Shown: positions 17,867 to 26,517, numbered from the stretch's first letter. The stretch: 64,000 bases of DNA from Lactobacillus huangpiensis (GCF_019972815.1 NZ_BPPA01000006.1:143652-207651), one strand, 5' to 3'. Notes: generated by a model not told the origin, from the letters alone. Numbers and translations: made by a program.

Positions 17867-18682
17867 CTAAAAGGATTTCTGATGACCAAAGCCACCAGAT
17901 AGTTGGCAAGTAGCTGCAGCATTTTTACTAGCTGCTAAAGCAGCTTCTTGCAGATTGTTTTTATTTAAGTAAGAAACTAGAAAACCAGCAATAAAGCTGT
18001 CACCTGCGCCCATAGTGTCAACGACTTTTACTTTTTGTGGTTTTTGATAATAGGATTTCTGTGAAGTTAACAAGAATGCAGAATTTGCACCTCTTGTGAT
18101 GACTATGACTTCCGGTCCCAAAGTTAAATATTTTTTAGCAAATTCTTCCACTTGTTCATCAGACATCTCTGAACCTGAAAAGAAAGCATAATCTACAAAC
18201 GGTAAAACACGTTTAAAGTAACCTTCATTGCGAGAATCTGAAAAATCAAATGATACTTTGGTAATATGATGTAATTCATCAAGATAATTTTCAATTCCCG
18301 AATCAATTCCAATATGAACAACATCAAACTTTTTTATTTCCGCAAAATCTGTTGGGGTAAGCCTTAAGGATAACAAATGCATTACTGAATTTTTAGGACC
18401 AGGGGCAAAAGTTCTATCACCTTCATCTGTGAGAATAACTCGAGGCTGTGCTGTGGGGGCATAGACCTTACGACAATTAATAAGTTCTACATTTTCTTCT
18501 GTTAAAGATTTTTTAATATGCTGTGCTCGATCGTCATCTCCAAACATTCCTAGATAAGCTGAAACATCAGCTCCAGCTTTTTTGGCATCAACTGCTACAT
18601 TGACACAATTTCCGCCTGGAAAAAATATCTTTTGCTTGATGTATGTATCAGCTACATTGTCACCAACTGCAATTATTTTCAT
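17867..18682 (-). CDS. frlD: PfkB-family sugar kinase, fructosamine (fructoselysine) 6-kinase FrlD-like
   Basis: The protein has 271 residues. It begins MKIIAVGDNVADTY and has the PfkB N-terminal GGNCVNVAVDAKKAGA and the C-terminal catalytic VVDTMGAGDSFIAGFL (catalytic Asp in GAGD). DFSD in the middle and the short length are typical of FrlD rather than ribokinase or 1-phosphofructokinase. FrlD phosphorylates fructoselysine or related Amadori compounds at C6 in the cytosol. It lies 14 bases from the frlB-like gene and 15 from oppA in one operon. The exact amino-acid part of the substrate is not known. Confidence 0.85.
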   Translation of the reverse strand: MKIIAVGDNVADTYIKQKIFFPGGNCVNVAVDAKKAGADVSAYLGMFGDDDRAQHIKKSLTEENVELINCRKVYAPTAQPRVILTDEGDRTFAPGPKNSVMHLLSLRLTPTDFAEIKKFDVVHIGIDSGIENYLDELHHITKVSFDFSDSRNEGYFKRVLPFVDYAFFSGSEMSDEQVEEFAKKYLTLGPEVIVITRGANSAFLLTSQKSYYQKPQKVKVVDTMGAGDSFIAGFLVSYLNKNNLQEAALAASKNAAATCQLSGGFGHQKSF

Positions 18683-18696
18683 GATTTACAGCCTTT

Positions 18697-19674
18697 TTAA
18701 TAATCCAGATGTCCCATATAACGACGGACATCTAGTGAGTGTCCTCTTTCATAAGCAAATCCTTCGGCTAATTGACGGAAAGCAACTCCTGAAAGAATCT
18801 GAGAATAGTATTCTTTAAAGTCGTCATCTACTTCATGCATATCAAAGTCAGCGTCGTCAATCACGTAAACTTTTTGACTATGCTTTTTAGCAAAATCGAT
18901 TACACGTTGATCCATTTTTCTTGTTACGCCTAATCCTTTGCAAATGATAAAGGGCACATCAAAATCTGTTACTTCGAATGGACCATGGAAATACTCGGCA
19001 GAATTGATGTAACCACTATGAATCCATTGCATTTCTTGAAGCCAGCATGCTGAGAATGAATATGTTTCTCCAGTATTAATACCTGATCCTAAAGCATAAA
19101 TTAATTTTTCGCGTTTTAATTCACTGGTCCATTTCTTTGCAGTTTCTCCAAATTGCTTTCTTACCCTGTCAGCCATAGTTTCTAAACTATCCAAAGCTTT
19201 CAGGCCTTTTTCAAATTTGTTATCACCAGTTATGGACTTCAATAAACTAAATATGAAACCATATAAAACTCCATTATTTAAATCAGAAGCATCGGTACCT
19301 TTGCCCCAACTGTAGTGCAAAGTGAAATCGGAATTCTTTTCTAAGTCAGAACCTGCTGTATAGGTAATACCTACTGTTAGAGCACCTTTACTTTTGGCAA
19401 AATTAACTGCCTCATTTGTTTCCGGTGTACTACCTGAATGTGAACAAGAAACTACTAAACTATGGTTTCCCAAATCATGAGGATTACGTGTTGTAAATTC
19501 CCGTGCTGGTAAAATTGTGGCTGGAATATCACATTCGCGGTTGAAAATATATTCAGCTGGTTGCATAAAAGCCATCGATCCTCCACAAGCTACAAAATAG
19601 ACATGATTAATGCCATCAATCTTTTCTGCAGCGGCAAGAGCATTCTTAATTTCTTGTTGATATTCTTTTTTCAT
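18697..19674 (-). CDS. frlB: SIS-domain fructosamine-6-phosphate deglycase, FrlB-like
   Basis: The protein has 325 residues. Two SIS domains are recognisable: VYFVACGGSMAF with SCSHSGSTPET in the first half, and YALGSGINTG with SAEYFHGPFEV in the second. The C-terminus, DVRRYMGHLDY, resembles the RRYYGGLVEY-type end of FrlB. FrlB splits fructoselysine-6-phosphate to glucose-6-phosphate and lysine. The start at 19674 is preceded by GAGAGG at 6 bases; a start at 19692 would lack this. It is the promoter-proximal gene of the operon and its pairing with frlD supports the assignment. Confidence 0.85.
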   Translation of the reverse strand: MKKEYQQEIKNALAAAEKIDGINHVYFVACGGSMAFMQPAEYIFNRECDIPATILPAREFTTRNPHDLGNHSLVVSCSHSGSTPETNEAVNFAKSKGALTVGITYTAGSDLEKNSDFTLHYSWGKGTDASDLNNGVLYGFIFSLLKSITGDNKFEKGLKALDSLETMADRVRKQFGETAKKWTSELKREKLIYALGSGINTGETYSFSACWLQEMQWIHSGYINSAEYFHGPFEVTDFDVPFIICKGLGVTRKMDQRVIDFAKKHSQKVYVIDDADFDMHEVDDDFKEYYSQILSGVAFRQLAEGFAYERGHSLDVRRYMGHLDY

Positions 19675-19693
19675 TTTTAACCTCTCAATCATT

Positions 19694-19745
19694 CTTGTTA
19701 TATGATGTTATATTATAAGATAATAGCTAATTTTTAATATGTCAA
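19694..19745 (-). promoter_or_regulatory. frl-opp promoter with operator-like dyad
   Basis: On the minus strand TTGACA (19740-19745) and TATCTT (19717-19722) are 17 bases apart. From the -10 toward the gene an imperfect 26-base dyad (19694-19719) bounded by CTTGTTATAT and ATATTATAAG covers the probable transcription start. It also holds two ATATAAC half-sites 10 bases apart. This suits a dimeric repressor such as a GntR-family protein. Confidence 0.6.
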
Positions 19746-19847
19746 GCATTTTTCTTAAAATTATTTAATAAAAATAATTGACTAGTAAAATCAAATAAAA
19801 AAGTTTGTGAAATGGTATGAACCAATGGCCTGTGTATCAGAGCAAAC

Positions 19848-19884
19848 AAAAAAAGCAATTCACAAACTCGTGAATTGCTTTTTA
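19848..19884. terminator. Bidirectional terminator after the amino-acid ABC operon
   Basis: AAAAAGCAATTCAC and GTGAATTGCTTTTT form a perfect stem with an AAACTC loop. It separates the amino-acid ABC operon from the frl-opp promoter, so the two are independent units. Confidence 0.9.
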
Positions 19885-19908
19885 ATAATTACTAATCAAA
19901 TTCTTATT

Positions 19909-20562
19909 TTAAGACAAATGCCTGCCTATTGCACTGCCGATAATTGACAATGTAAAGCACACAGCAAAATACAAAACAGCTAAAGCAGCAAACATCGGCA
20001 AAATGTAGTTTGCATTTTGACCATAAATAACTTGTGCGTGCTGCATCATTTCCGGAACAACTATGATTGTTGCCAAAGATGTGTCCTTAATTAGAGAAAC
20101 AAACTGACTAATAATTGTTGGAATCATGTTTTTATAAGCTTGAGGCAAAACAACATGCCATAAAGCCTGAACAAACGACATGCCAGTTGATCTTGCACCC
20201 TCCATCTGACCGATAGAAACGGATTGAATACCTGAACGCACAATTTCAGCAATCATACAGGATTCGAATACTGTCATGGCAATAATCGCTGCGGGTATGG
20301 TTTCCGGCCTTAAACCAAAGTTTGGTAGCCCAAAATAAGTAAAGAAGATAATCAGCAGCAGGGGAATATTACGAATAATATCAATAATGAAACCTACAAC
20401 AGCTGAAACATACTTAATTTTAGAATATCTAATTATTCCTAAAATCGAGCCAATAATAAAACTTAAAATGACCGAAATTACGGAAATGTAAATAGTTACC
20501 CAGAGGCCCATTAACAAAAAGCGTACATTAAGCCATGAAAAGGCGTTAACCCAATTTTGCAT
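19909..20562 (-). CDS. Polar amino-acid ABC transporter permease (GlnP-like)
   Basis: The protein has 217 residues. It has a His/Glu/Gln/Arg/Lys-type permease fold with membrane segments near 11-45, 52-80 and 180-210. IRNIPLLLIIFFTYFGLPNF and the ATPase-contact loop EGARSTGMSFVQALWHVVLP are diagnostic. It is the last of four genes and is homologous to its upstream neighbour, with which it would form a heterodimeric channel. The gene ends before a strong terminator. Confidence 0.92.
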   Translation of the reverse strand: MQNWVNAFSWLNVRFLLMGLWVTIYISVISVILSFIIGSILGIIRYSKIKYVSAVVGFIIDIIRNIPLLLIIFFTYFGLPNFGLRPETIPAAIIAMTVFESCMIAEIVRSGIQSVSIGQMEGARSTGMSFVQALWHVVLPQAYKNMIPTIISQFVSLIKDTSLATIIVVPEMMQHAQVIYGQNANYILPMFAALAVLYFAVCFTLSIIGSAIGRHLS

Positions 20563-20577
20563 TTTCTAGTACCTCCT

Positions 20578-21216
20578 TTAACCTAATTTCTTTTCCAGGT
20601 GTCGCATATAATAACTAATCGGCAATGTAACGATCAAATATAGAACACCTACAACCAAATAACTGTTAATAGTGTCAAAAGTTGCTGAAGCAATTGAATT
20701 TGCTTGATACATTAAATCAAATCCTGCCACAAAGGCTAGAACTGAAGAGTTTTTGACCAAGTTAACAAACTGGTTGCCTAAAGGTGGTATTACTATCTTG
20801 AATGCTTGAGGCAAAATTATATAACGCATTGCCTGCCAGTAGGTCATACCAGTTGATCTTGCACCTTCCATTTGACCGCCAGAAACAGATTGAATTCCTG
20901 AACGAATTGTCTCGGCAATAAAAGCAGAAGTATATAAGGTTAACCCGATTGTACCAGCAGTAAAACCGTTTATTTTGACAACGTAAATCGGAATTACCAG
21001 ATAGAAAAACATAGTGATTACAAGCAAAGGAATGTTACGCATTATTTCCACATAAGCATGTCCAATTACACGCATTACTTTACTTGGAACAACTTCCATA
21101 ATTGCAAATATCGTTCCAATTATTAAACTGAAAAATAAAGCAATTACACTAGATAGTATTGTCCAGCCCAAGCCAACAAACAGCTGGCTGCTGAATTTTG
21201 AAAAAATATTAATCAT
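20578..21216 (-). CDS. Polar amino-acid ABC transporter permease (GlnM-like)
   Basis: The protein has 212 residues of the same family as the next gene. It shows MRNIPLLVITMFFYLVIPIY and the contact loop EGARSTGMTYWQAMRYIILP; EGARSTGM is shared exactly with the partner permease. The start overlaps the stop of the binding-protein gene by 4 bases, so translation is coupled. It forms the membrane channel with the neighbouring permease. Confidence 0.92.
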   Translation of the reverse strand: MINIFSKFSSQLFVGLGWTILSSVIALFFSLIIGTIFAIMEVVPSKVMRVIGHAYVEIMRNIPLLVITMFFYLVIPIYVVKINGFTAGTIGLTLYTSAFIAETIRSGIQSVSGGQMEGARSTGMTYWQAMRYIILPQAFKIVIPPLGNQFVNLVKNSSVLAFVAGFDLMYQANSIASATFDTINSYLVVGVLYLIVTLPISYYMRHLEKKLG

Positions 21217-22028
21217 CGGCGATACAGCTCCTTATACTTAAATCCTGGAACATCGCCAAACCACTTTTTAATTAAGCGATTATATTCACCATTATGCTGC
21301 ATCTCAAGAACTGCCTTGTCTACAGCTTCAGTAAATGAGGTTTGTCCCTTATTAACCGCAACACCGTATGGTTCAACAGTAAAAGTGCCGCCACGAACTT
21401 CGTAGCCCGGATTTTGAACTGCTAACCCAAACAAAATTCCGTTATCAGTAGTTAATGCATCCCCCTGATGTGATTTTAAAGCGTTCATTGCCTGAGCATA
21501 GTCTTGCAACTCAATTACTTTTGCTCTTGGTGCCACCTTTTTAATGTTATCGACTGAGTTTGCGCCTACAACACCGATAACTGTCTTACCATTAAGATCT
21601 TTTGTACTCTTGATTGAAGAATCTTTAGGAACTAAAAGTGACTGACCAGCATCAAAGTATGACTTTGAAAAAGAAATAATCTTTTTACGCTCTGGCGTGA
21701 TTGACATCGTGGCTATAACGGCATCGACATTTCCATTCTTTAAAAGTGGAATTCTGGACTGAGATGTTGTTGTAACAAACTCAGCTTTCCCTTGAGGTCC
21801 TAATATATGCTTTGTAATATGCTTTGCCATATCAACATCAAAACCCTTTTGTTGGCCGTCCTTTACATCAATTAAGCCAAAAAGTTTAACATCACCTTTA
21901 ACGCCCCAAACAATAGTATTTGATTTCTTGGCATTATTTAAAACAGATTGGTCACTAAGACTTTTACCACAACCGGTTAGCATTAAAATACATGCTAATA
22001 AAGGAAGTAGCCAAAATTTCTTTTTCAT
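21213..22028 (-). CDS. Amino-acid ABC transporter substrate-binding lipoprotein
   Basis: The protein has 271 residues. The lipoprotein signal MKKKFWLLPLLACILMLTG ends at lipidated Cys20. The mature part is SBP family 3: GFDVDMAKHI, DAVIATMSITPERKKIISFS and the C-terminal LIKKWFGDVPGF. It binds a polar amino acid, with glutamate or glutamine most common for this subgroup, outside the membrane. It lies between the ATPase and permease genes. The ligand cannot be fixed from sequence; a glycated amino acid is possible given the frl operon next door but is not indicated. Confidence 0.9.
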   Translation of the reverse strand: MKKKFWLLPLLACILMLTGCGKSLSDQSVLNNAKKSNTIVWGVKGDVKLFGLIDVKDGQQKGFDVDMAKHITKHILGPQGKAEFVTTTSQSRIPLLKNGNVDAVIATMSITPERKKIISFSKSYFDAGQSLLVPKDSSIKSTKDLNGKTVIGVVGANSVDNIKKVAPRAKVIELQDYAQAMNALKSHQGDALTTDNGILFGLAVQNPGYEVRGGTFTVEPYGVAVNKGQTSFTEAVDKAVLEMQHNGEYNRLIKKWFGDVPGFKYKELYRR

Positions 22029-22039
22029 AATTGGCCTCC

Positions 22040-22777
22040 TTAGTGAGAAATAATTTTACTCAAAAATTGTTGTGCCCGCTCCGTCTTAGGCTGCTTAAAG
22101 AAGCTCTCGCTATCATCATCCTCAACAATTCGGCCTTGATCCATAAAGATAACTCTATTTGCTACCTCTTTAGCAAAGCCCATTTCGTGAGTAACAATTA
22201 ATGAAGTCATACCACTTTCATTGGTAACCTTCTTCATAACTTGTAAAACATCATCAATCATTTCCGGATCAAGAGCAGATGTTGGTTCATCATATAAAAT
22301 AAGTTTTGGTCTCATTGCCAGCGTTCTGGCAATAGCAACACGCTGTTTTTGACCACCGGAAATTTGTGAAGGCATATTATGTGCCCATTTGCGTAGCCCA
22401 ACCATATCAAGTAAATCTAATGCCTGTTTTTTATTTTCTTCTTCAGGCATGTGACTTACTATTCTGGGAGCCAGCATAATATTTTCCAATACATCTTTAT
22501 TCTTATACAAATTAAAATGCTGGAAAACCATCCCAACATCACTACGTAAGATGTTGAGGTTTGTCTTTGGATCTGAAAGATCGTGACCGTTAACTACTAA
22601 CTTACCTTTCTGGATTGACTCAAGACCATTTACGGTCCGTACTAAAGTACTTTTACCTGAACCAGATGGTCCAATCAGAACCACCGTTTCACCTTCATCA
22701 ATCTCTAAATTAATGTCGTGCAGTGCATGAAAATGGCCATAAAATTTTTGCACGTCATGGAACTCTATCATCGACAT
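22040..22777 (-). CDS. Polar amino-acid ABC transporter ATP-binding protein (GlnQ-like)
   Basis: The protein has about 245 residues. Walker A is GPSGSGKST, the Q-loop VFQHFNLY, the signature ISGGQKQR and Walker B LILYDEPTSALDPEM; the C-terminus HEMGFAKEVANRVIFMDQG is typical of amino-acid uptake ATPases. Three ATGs lie close together; I chose 22777 because AAAGGGG lies 8 bases upstream, while the frame itself extends to a TTG at 22801. It is the first gene of the four-gene operon. Confidence 0.9.
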   Translation of the reverse strand: MSMIEFHDVQKFYGHFHALHDINLEIDEGETVVLIGPSGSGKSTLVRTVNGLESIQKGKLVVNGHDLSDPKTNLNILRSDVGMVFQHFNLYKNKDVLENIMLAPRIVSHMPEEENKKQALDLLDMVGLRKWAHNMPSQISGGQKQRVAIARTLAMRPKLILYDEPTSALDPEMIDDVLQVMKKVTNESGMTSLIVTHEMGFAKEVANRVIFMDQGRIVEDDDSESFFKQPKTERAQQFLSKIISH

Positions 22778-23109
22778 TGTCATCGCCCCTTTCATAATCA
22801 ATGCATGAAATAATAAGTTGTAGAATCTATTTTACTATAACCGTTAAGAATTTTAAAAGTAATACAGTGTTTTTAATAAAAATTTATAGAAAGATCTGTT
22901 TAATTCACATTGGCTTTGAAGTCATTTAGTTGGCGCTATGACAGGAAAGTACAATAATAAAAAGCCTTTTTGTATGTTCATTAATGACAATTTATTGTCA
23001 GAAATTGCCATTTATAATTAAAATTATCTGTGAAAAATATACTCTTATTTGCATTTTTTTCTTTCAAAAATAGTTCGACTAGCATACACTCTAACTAAGG
23101 AGAAAACTT
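22778..23109. other. Divergent intergenic region between amino-acid ABC operon and fRMsr gene
   Basis: No gene is visible. It holds a perfect palindrome, TGACAAT-TT-ATTGTCA, at 22985-23000, about 110 bases before the fRMsr start, which could be an operator. No convincing promoter pair was found for either gene. Confidence 0.45.
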
Positions 23110-23559
23110 ATGGATAAAGAAAGAAATTATAAATTACTTTTAAAACAAGCCGGCAGTCTTCTGCAAGGCGAAAACGATTTAATTGCCAACATGAGTAACA
23201 TTAGTGCACTGCTTTTTAATGGGTTACCCAAAGTAAGTTATGCCGGATTTTATCGCTTTCAAGAGCAAGAGCTTATTTTAGGACCCTTTCAAGGACCGGT
23301 CGCCTGCATGCATATTCAGTTAGGAAAGGGTGTCTGCGGCGCAGCTGCACAAACCGGTCAAACTCAAATTGTTCCGGATGTTCATAAGTTTAGAGGTCAT
23401 ATTGCCTGCGATGCCAATACCAATTCAGAAATCGTTGTTCCCATTATCCACAATAAAAAACTTGTCGCTGTTCTTGACCTTGACAGCAATGACTTTGACA
23501 GATTTGATCAAATTGATGCTCAATATTTATCAAAAATAGCAGAACTACTATTTAATTAA
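23110..23559 (+). CDS. Free methionine-R-sulfoxide reductase (GAF-domain fRMsr)
   Basis: The protein has 149 residues and consists of one GAF domain. Cysteines C66, C76 and C100 (ACMHI, GKGVCGAAAQTG, GHIACDANTNSE) have exactly the spacing of the catalytic set of E. coli fRMsr (C84, C94, C118). The enzyme reduces free methionine-R-sulfoxide in the cytosol using thioredoxin. AAGGAG precedes the ATG. It is a single-gene unit closed by a hairpin terminator. Confidence 0.92.
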   Translation: MDKERNYKLLLKQAGSLLQGENDLIANMSNISALLFNGLPKVSYAGFYRFQEQELILGPFQGPVACMHIQLGKGVCGAAAQTGQTQIVPDVHKFRGHIACDANTNSEIVVPIIHNKKLVAVLDLDSNDFDRFDQIDAQYLSKIAELLFN

Positions 23560-23585
23560 GCGAAAGAAATAATCTTGCATAAAAT

Positions 23586-23628
23586 AAAAGACCAATAAAT
23601 CATCTTTTAAATGACTTATTGGTCTTTG
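23586..23628 (+). terminator. Terminator of the fRMsr gene
   Basis: AAAGACCAATAA pairs perfectly with TTATTGGTCTTT across a loop of about 17 bases. The flanks are A- and T-rich. Confidence 0.8.
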
Positions 23629-23658
23629 TAACTTATAAACGACTTTAGATCTCTATCG

Positions 23659-23683
23659 AAAAAGTGTTCGTTTCACTTTTTTA
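23659..23683 (-). terminator. Terminator of the P-type ATPase gene
   Basis: AAAAAGTG and CACTTTTT form a short stem with a TTCGTTT loop, followed on the minus strand by a T run. The hairpin begins at the stop codon of the ATPase. Confidence 0.65.
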
Positions 23684-26350
23684 TTTTTTACCGGAGAGAC
23701 GCTGAAATCCCTTCACAATTTCTACTATTAAAATCATACAAATTCCAGCTCCCAAAACTATTAACCATTGTGTTGAATTTAATTCCGTGACATCAAAGAA
23801 CTTTGTCATAAATGGTAATTCAACTGCTGCCATGACAATAGCTGAAATCAAGATTGCCCAATTAAACCACTTATTAGCAAATGTCCTCTTAGAAAAAATT
23901 GATTGATGAATATACTTAGAATTAAAAGCATGAAATAGTTGAATAAGTCCTAATGTAAGAAAGGCCATTGTCAGAGCATCAGCGTGTTGCAGATTGGCAT
24001 TACCCCTGTGAGGGCCAAAGTTTAAGCCTAGTTGATAAGTAGTTAAAACAATGACACCTTCGAGTATTCCTTGGTAAACAATTGAGCTGGCAACGCCACC
24101 GCTAAAGAAGTTTGATTTCTTACCCCGAGGCGTACGCTTCATAATACCTTTTTCAACTGGTTCAAGTCCCAAGGCAATAGCTGGTAAAGTATCTGTCACC
24201 AAGTTAATCCACAGCAATTGTACTGGAGCTAAAATATCCCAACCCAGCATGGTCATCATAAATACTGTTAAAACTTCCCCGACATTACAACTCATGAGGT
24301 AAAGAATGGCTTTTTGAATATTGCTAAAGACCTTGCGTCCTTGTTTAACTGCTTCAACAATAGTTGCAAAGTTGTCGTCTGCTAAAACCATATCACTGGC
24401 ACCTTTTGACACTTCTGTACCAGTGATGCCCATACCAATTCCAATATCAGCTTGCTTTAAACTAGGTGCGTCGTTAACTCCGTCCCCTGTCATAGCCACA
24501 ATTTTGCCTTGGGCTTGCCAGGCCTTAACGATACGAACTTTGTGTTCTGGAGAAACCCTGGCATAAACATCAAAATCAGCTACATGCTTTTCCAGATATT
24601 CATCACTAAATTCATCCAGCTGTGCACCGGTAACTACCCGCTCATCTTGGCCAGGCTTCAAAATGCCCAGTCTTTCTGCAATTGCCTGAGCAGTGACTTG
24701 AAAGTCACCTGTAATCATAACTGTTCTAATACCGGCACTGTGAGCTTCTTTAATAGCCTCTTTTGCTTCAGGACGCTCTGGGTCTATCATCCCCACCAAG
24801 CCAGCAAAAATCAAGTCCTGCTCAACATTATCAGTTGTAGGATCATCATATAATTGTTCAACTGGTTTATAGGCTAACCCCAAAACTCTCAACGCATTTT
24901 TAGCCATATTTTGATTTGAAAGCATAATTTCATCTTTTTGCTTCTCAGTGATCTCACTGACTTTACCATCAAGTTCAATCCGCGTTACTCTTTTAAGCAG
25001 TTGATCTGGAGCTCCTTTAACTGCTACAAAATATTGTCCATTGTTCTCATTAATAGTACTCATTAATTTACGACCGGAATCAAACGGAACTTCCTGGAGT
25101 CTCTGATGATTTGCAAGCAAATTATGCACATCAATTTTTTGATCAAGCGCATACTGAACCAATGCAGTTTCAGTTGGATCACCCAACAATTGATTATTAT
25201 CGTCAAGTTTTGAATCATTAGCTAAAACCATTGCCATTAAAGCATGATTATCAGTACTGATTCTATTGGAAGAATTATGAACCTGGTTATCATAATAAAC
25301 CTGTTCAACTGTCATTTTATTTTGAGTTAATGTACCTGTTTTATCAGAGCAGATAATATCTGTAGCTCCTAAAGTTTCCACTGCTGGCAACTTACGCACA
25401 ATCGAATTGTGCTTAGCCATTACCTGAGTACCAAGAGCCAAAATAATGGTTACAATTGCAGGCAAACCCTCCGGTATTGCAGCAACAGCAAGTGAAACTG
25501 CCACCAAGAACATATCAATTGCTAATTTATCTGTAGGTTCTGTTCCCTTTTTAGTAAAAAAGCCTACAACAAAGACTACAGCACAGATCAGCAGAATCAT
25601 AATAGTTAGCGTTTTACCAAGCTGATTTAGATTACGCTTTAATGGCGTATCCGTTTCATCAGTGTTGTTAAGCATTGTCGCAATCTTTCCGACTTCAGTA
25701 TTCATACCTGTTTCAGTGACAATGCCTTCACCGCGACCGTAAGTAACATTAGTATTAGCAAATGCCATATTATCTTGATCTGCTAGTGCTACTTTTTCTT
25801 CATTAATAGGTTCACTAGTTTTGTCAACCGGAACCGACTCGCCGGTTAAAGCTGATTCTTCAATTTTGAGACTTTTGGTAAGAGTCAAACGCAAATCTGC
25901 CGGTACAACATCACCCGCTTCAAGTAACACAACATCCCCAGGTACTAATTCCGTACTTGGTATTTCTGCAATTTGGCCATCACGACGTACATGGGCGTTA
26001 GGAGTAGCCATTTTCTTTAAAGCATTAATTGCCTCCTCAGAACGTGTTTCTTGAAAAACGCCTAATACTGCGTTCAAAATGACCACAATCATGATTATTG
26101 CCGCATCTGTCCATTCTTGAGCTACAAAGCCTGAAAGCAACGCTGCAACTATCAAAACAATAATCATAAAATCCTTAAACTGGGCTAAAAAACGTTGCCA
26201 AATGCTGATTTTCTTTTTGCTCGTCAAACTATTAGAGCCATATTTTGTACGCAATTCTTCTATTTGGTTTACGCTTAATCCTTGACTTGATGATGTTTCT
26301 AACTCTTGAGCTACATCTTCAATCTTTTGATTGTAAAAATTCTGGGGCAT
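23681..26350 (-). CDS. P2-type cation-transporting ATPase (Ca2+/Mn2+ efflux class)
   Basis: The protein has 889 residues and the full P2 layout: TGES at 169-172, PEGL in the fourth membrane segment (293-296), phosphorylation site D336 in SDKTGTLT, GDGVNDAPSLK, and a C-terminal cation-ATPase domain with four to six membrane segments. It pumps a divalent cation out of the cell using ATP. Relatives with this sequence type include Ca2+ pumps, and also Mn2+ exporters in lactococci and streptococci that are controlled by yybP-ykoY riboswitches. The structured leader here favours Mn2+. TTAGGAGGT precedes the ATG. Confidence 0.88.
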   Translation of the reverse strand: MPQNFYNQKIEDVAQELETSSSQGLSVNQIEELRTKYGSNSLTSKKKISIWQRFLAQFKDFMIIVLIVAALLSGFVAQEWTDAAIIMIVVILNAVLGVFQETRSEEAINALKKMATPNAHVRRDGQIAEIPSTELVPGDVVLLEAGDVVPADLRLTLTKSLKIEESALTGESVPVDKTSEPINEEKVALADQDNMAFANTNVTYGRGEGIVTETGMNTEVGKIATMLNNTDETDTPLKRNLNQLGKTLTIMILLICAVVFVVGFFTKKGTEPTDKLAIDMFLVAVSLAVAAIPEGLPAIVTIILALGTQVMAKHNSIVRKLPAVETLGATDIICSDKTGTLTQNKMTVEQVYYDNQVHNSSNRISTDNHALMAMVLANDSKLDDNNQLLGDPTETALVQYALDQKIDVHNLLANHQRLQEVPFDSGRKLMSTINENNGQYFVAVKGAPDQLLKRVTRIELDGKVSEITEKQKDEIMLSNQNMAKNALRVLGLAYKPVEQLYDDPTTDNVEQDLIFAGLVGMIDPERPEAKEAIKEAHSAGIRTVMITGDFQVTAQAIAERLGILKPGQDERVVTGAQLDEFSDEYLEKHVADFDVYARVSPEHKVRIVKAWQAQGKIVAMTGDGVNDAPSLKQADIGIGMGITGTEVSKGASDMVLADDNFATIVEAVKQGRKVFSNIQKAILYLMSCNVGEVLTVFMMTMLGWDILAPVQLLWINLVTDTLPAIALGLEPVEKGIMKRTPRGKKSNFFSGGVASSIVYQGILEGVIVLTTYQLGLNFGPHRGNANLQHADALTMAFLTLGLIQLFHAFNSKYIHQSIFSKRTFANKWFNWAILISAIVMAAVELPFMTKFFDVTELNSTQWLIVLGAGICMILIVEIVKGFQRLSGKK

Positions 26351-26367
26351 TGTTACCTCCTAATAAC

Positions 26368-26480
26368 AAAAAAGAGACTTATATGTACAACACACACAAG
26401 TCTCACTATTTAAGATAAGTCCAGAAGTATTTCTTCGGGTGTTGGGCTTATCGCAAGTAATTGCTGTTACTCCCTTATGA
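26368..26480 (-). ncRNA. Riboswitch-like leader of the P-type ATPase, candidate yybP-ykoY (Mn2+) class
   Basis: Read on the minus strand, the leader has an AAGGGAGTAAC segment near 26467-26477, a small GCAA/TTGC hairpin, and a GATAAG/CTTATC stem that encloses CCGAAG and CTTCTGG. It is followed by a terminator stem (GAGACTT/AAGTCTC, 26374-26404) with a T run, ending just before the ribosome binding site. The GGGAGUA segment and CCGAA strand resemble yybP-ykoY elements, which switch expression on with Mn2+ and often precede P-type exporters. I could not fold or score it, so the class is provisional. Confidence 0.55.
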
Positions 26481-26488
26481 TGATTCTT

Positions 26489-26517
26489 ATTATAAATAAA
26501 ATTATTGTTTTTAACAA
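26489..26517 (-). promoter_or_regulatory. Promoter of the P-type ATPase leader
   Basis: TTGTTA and a perfect TATAAT are 17 bases apart on the minus strand. Transcription would begin a few bases before the riboswitch-like element. Confidence 0.75.

Noticed and set aside
19909..22777. Amino-acid ABC operon as part of the frl system
   Set aside because: A perfect terminator and the separate frl promoter lie between them, and the binding protein looks like an ordinary polar amino-acid type. Proximity alone is not enough.
24321..24853. Plus-strand open frames inside the P-type ATPase gene
   Set aside because: They lie antisense to a complete conserved gene and have no family resemblance or start signals. 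The same holds for most short frames opposite rnr, xfp and the PTS genes.
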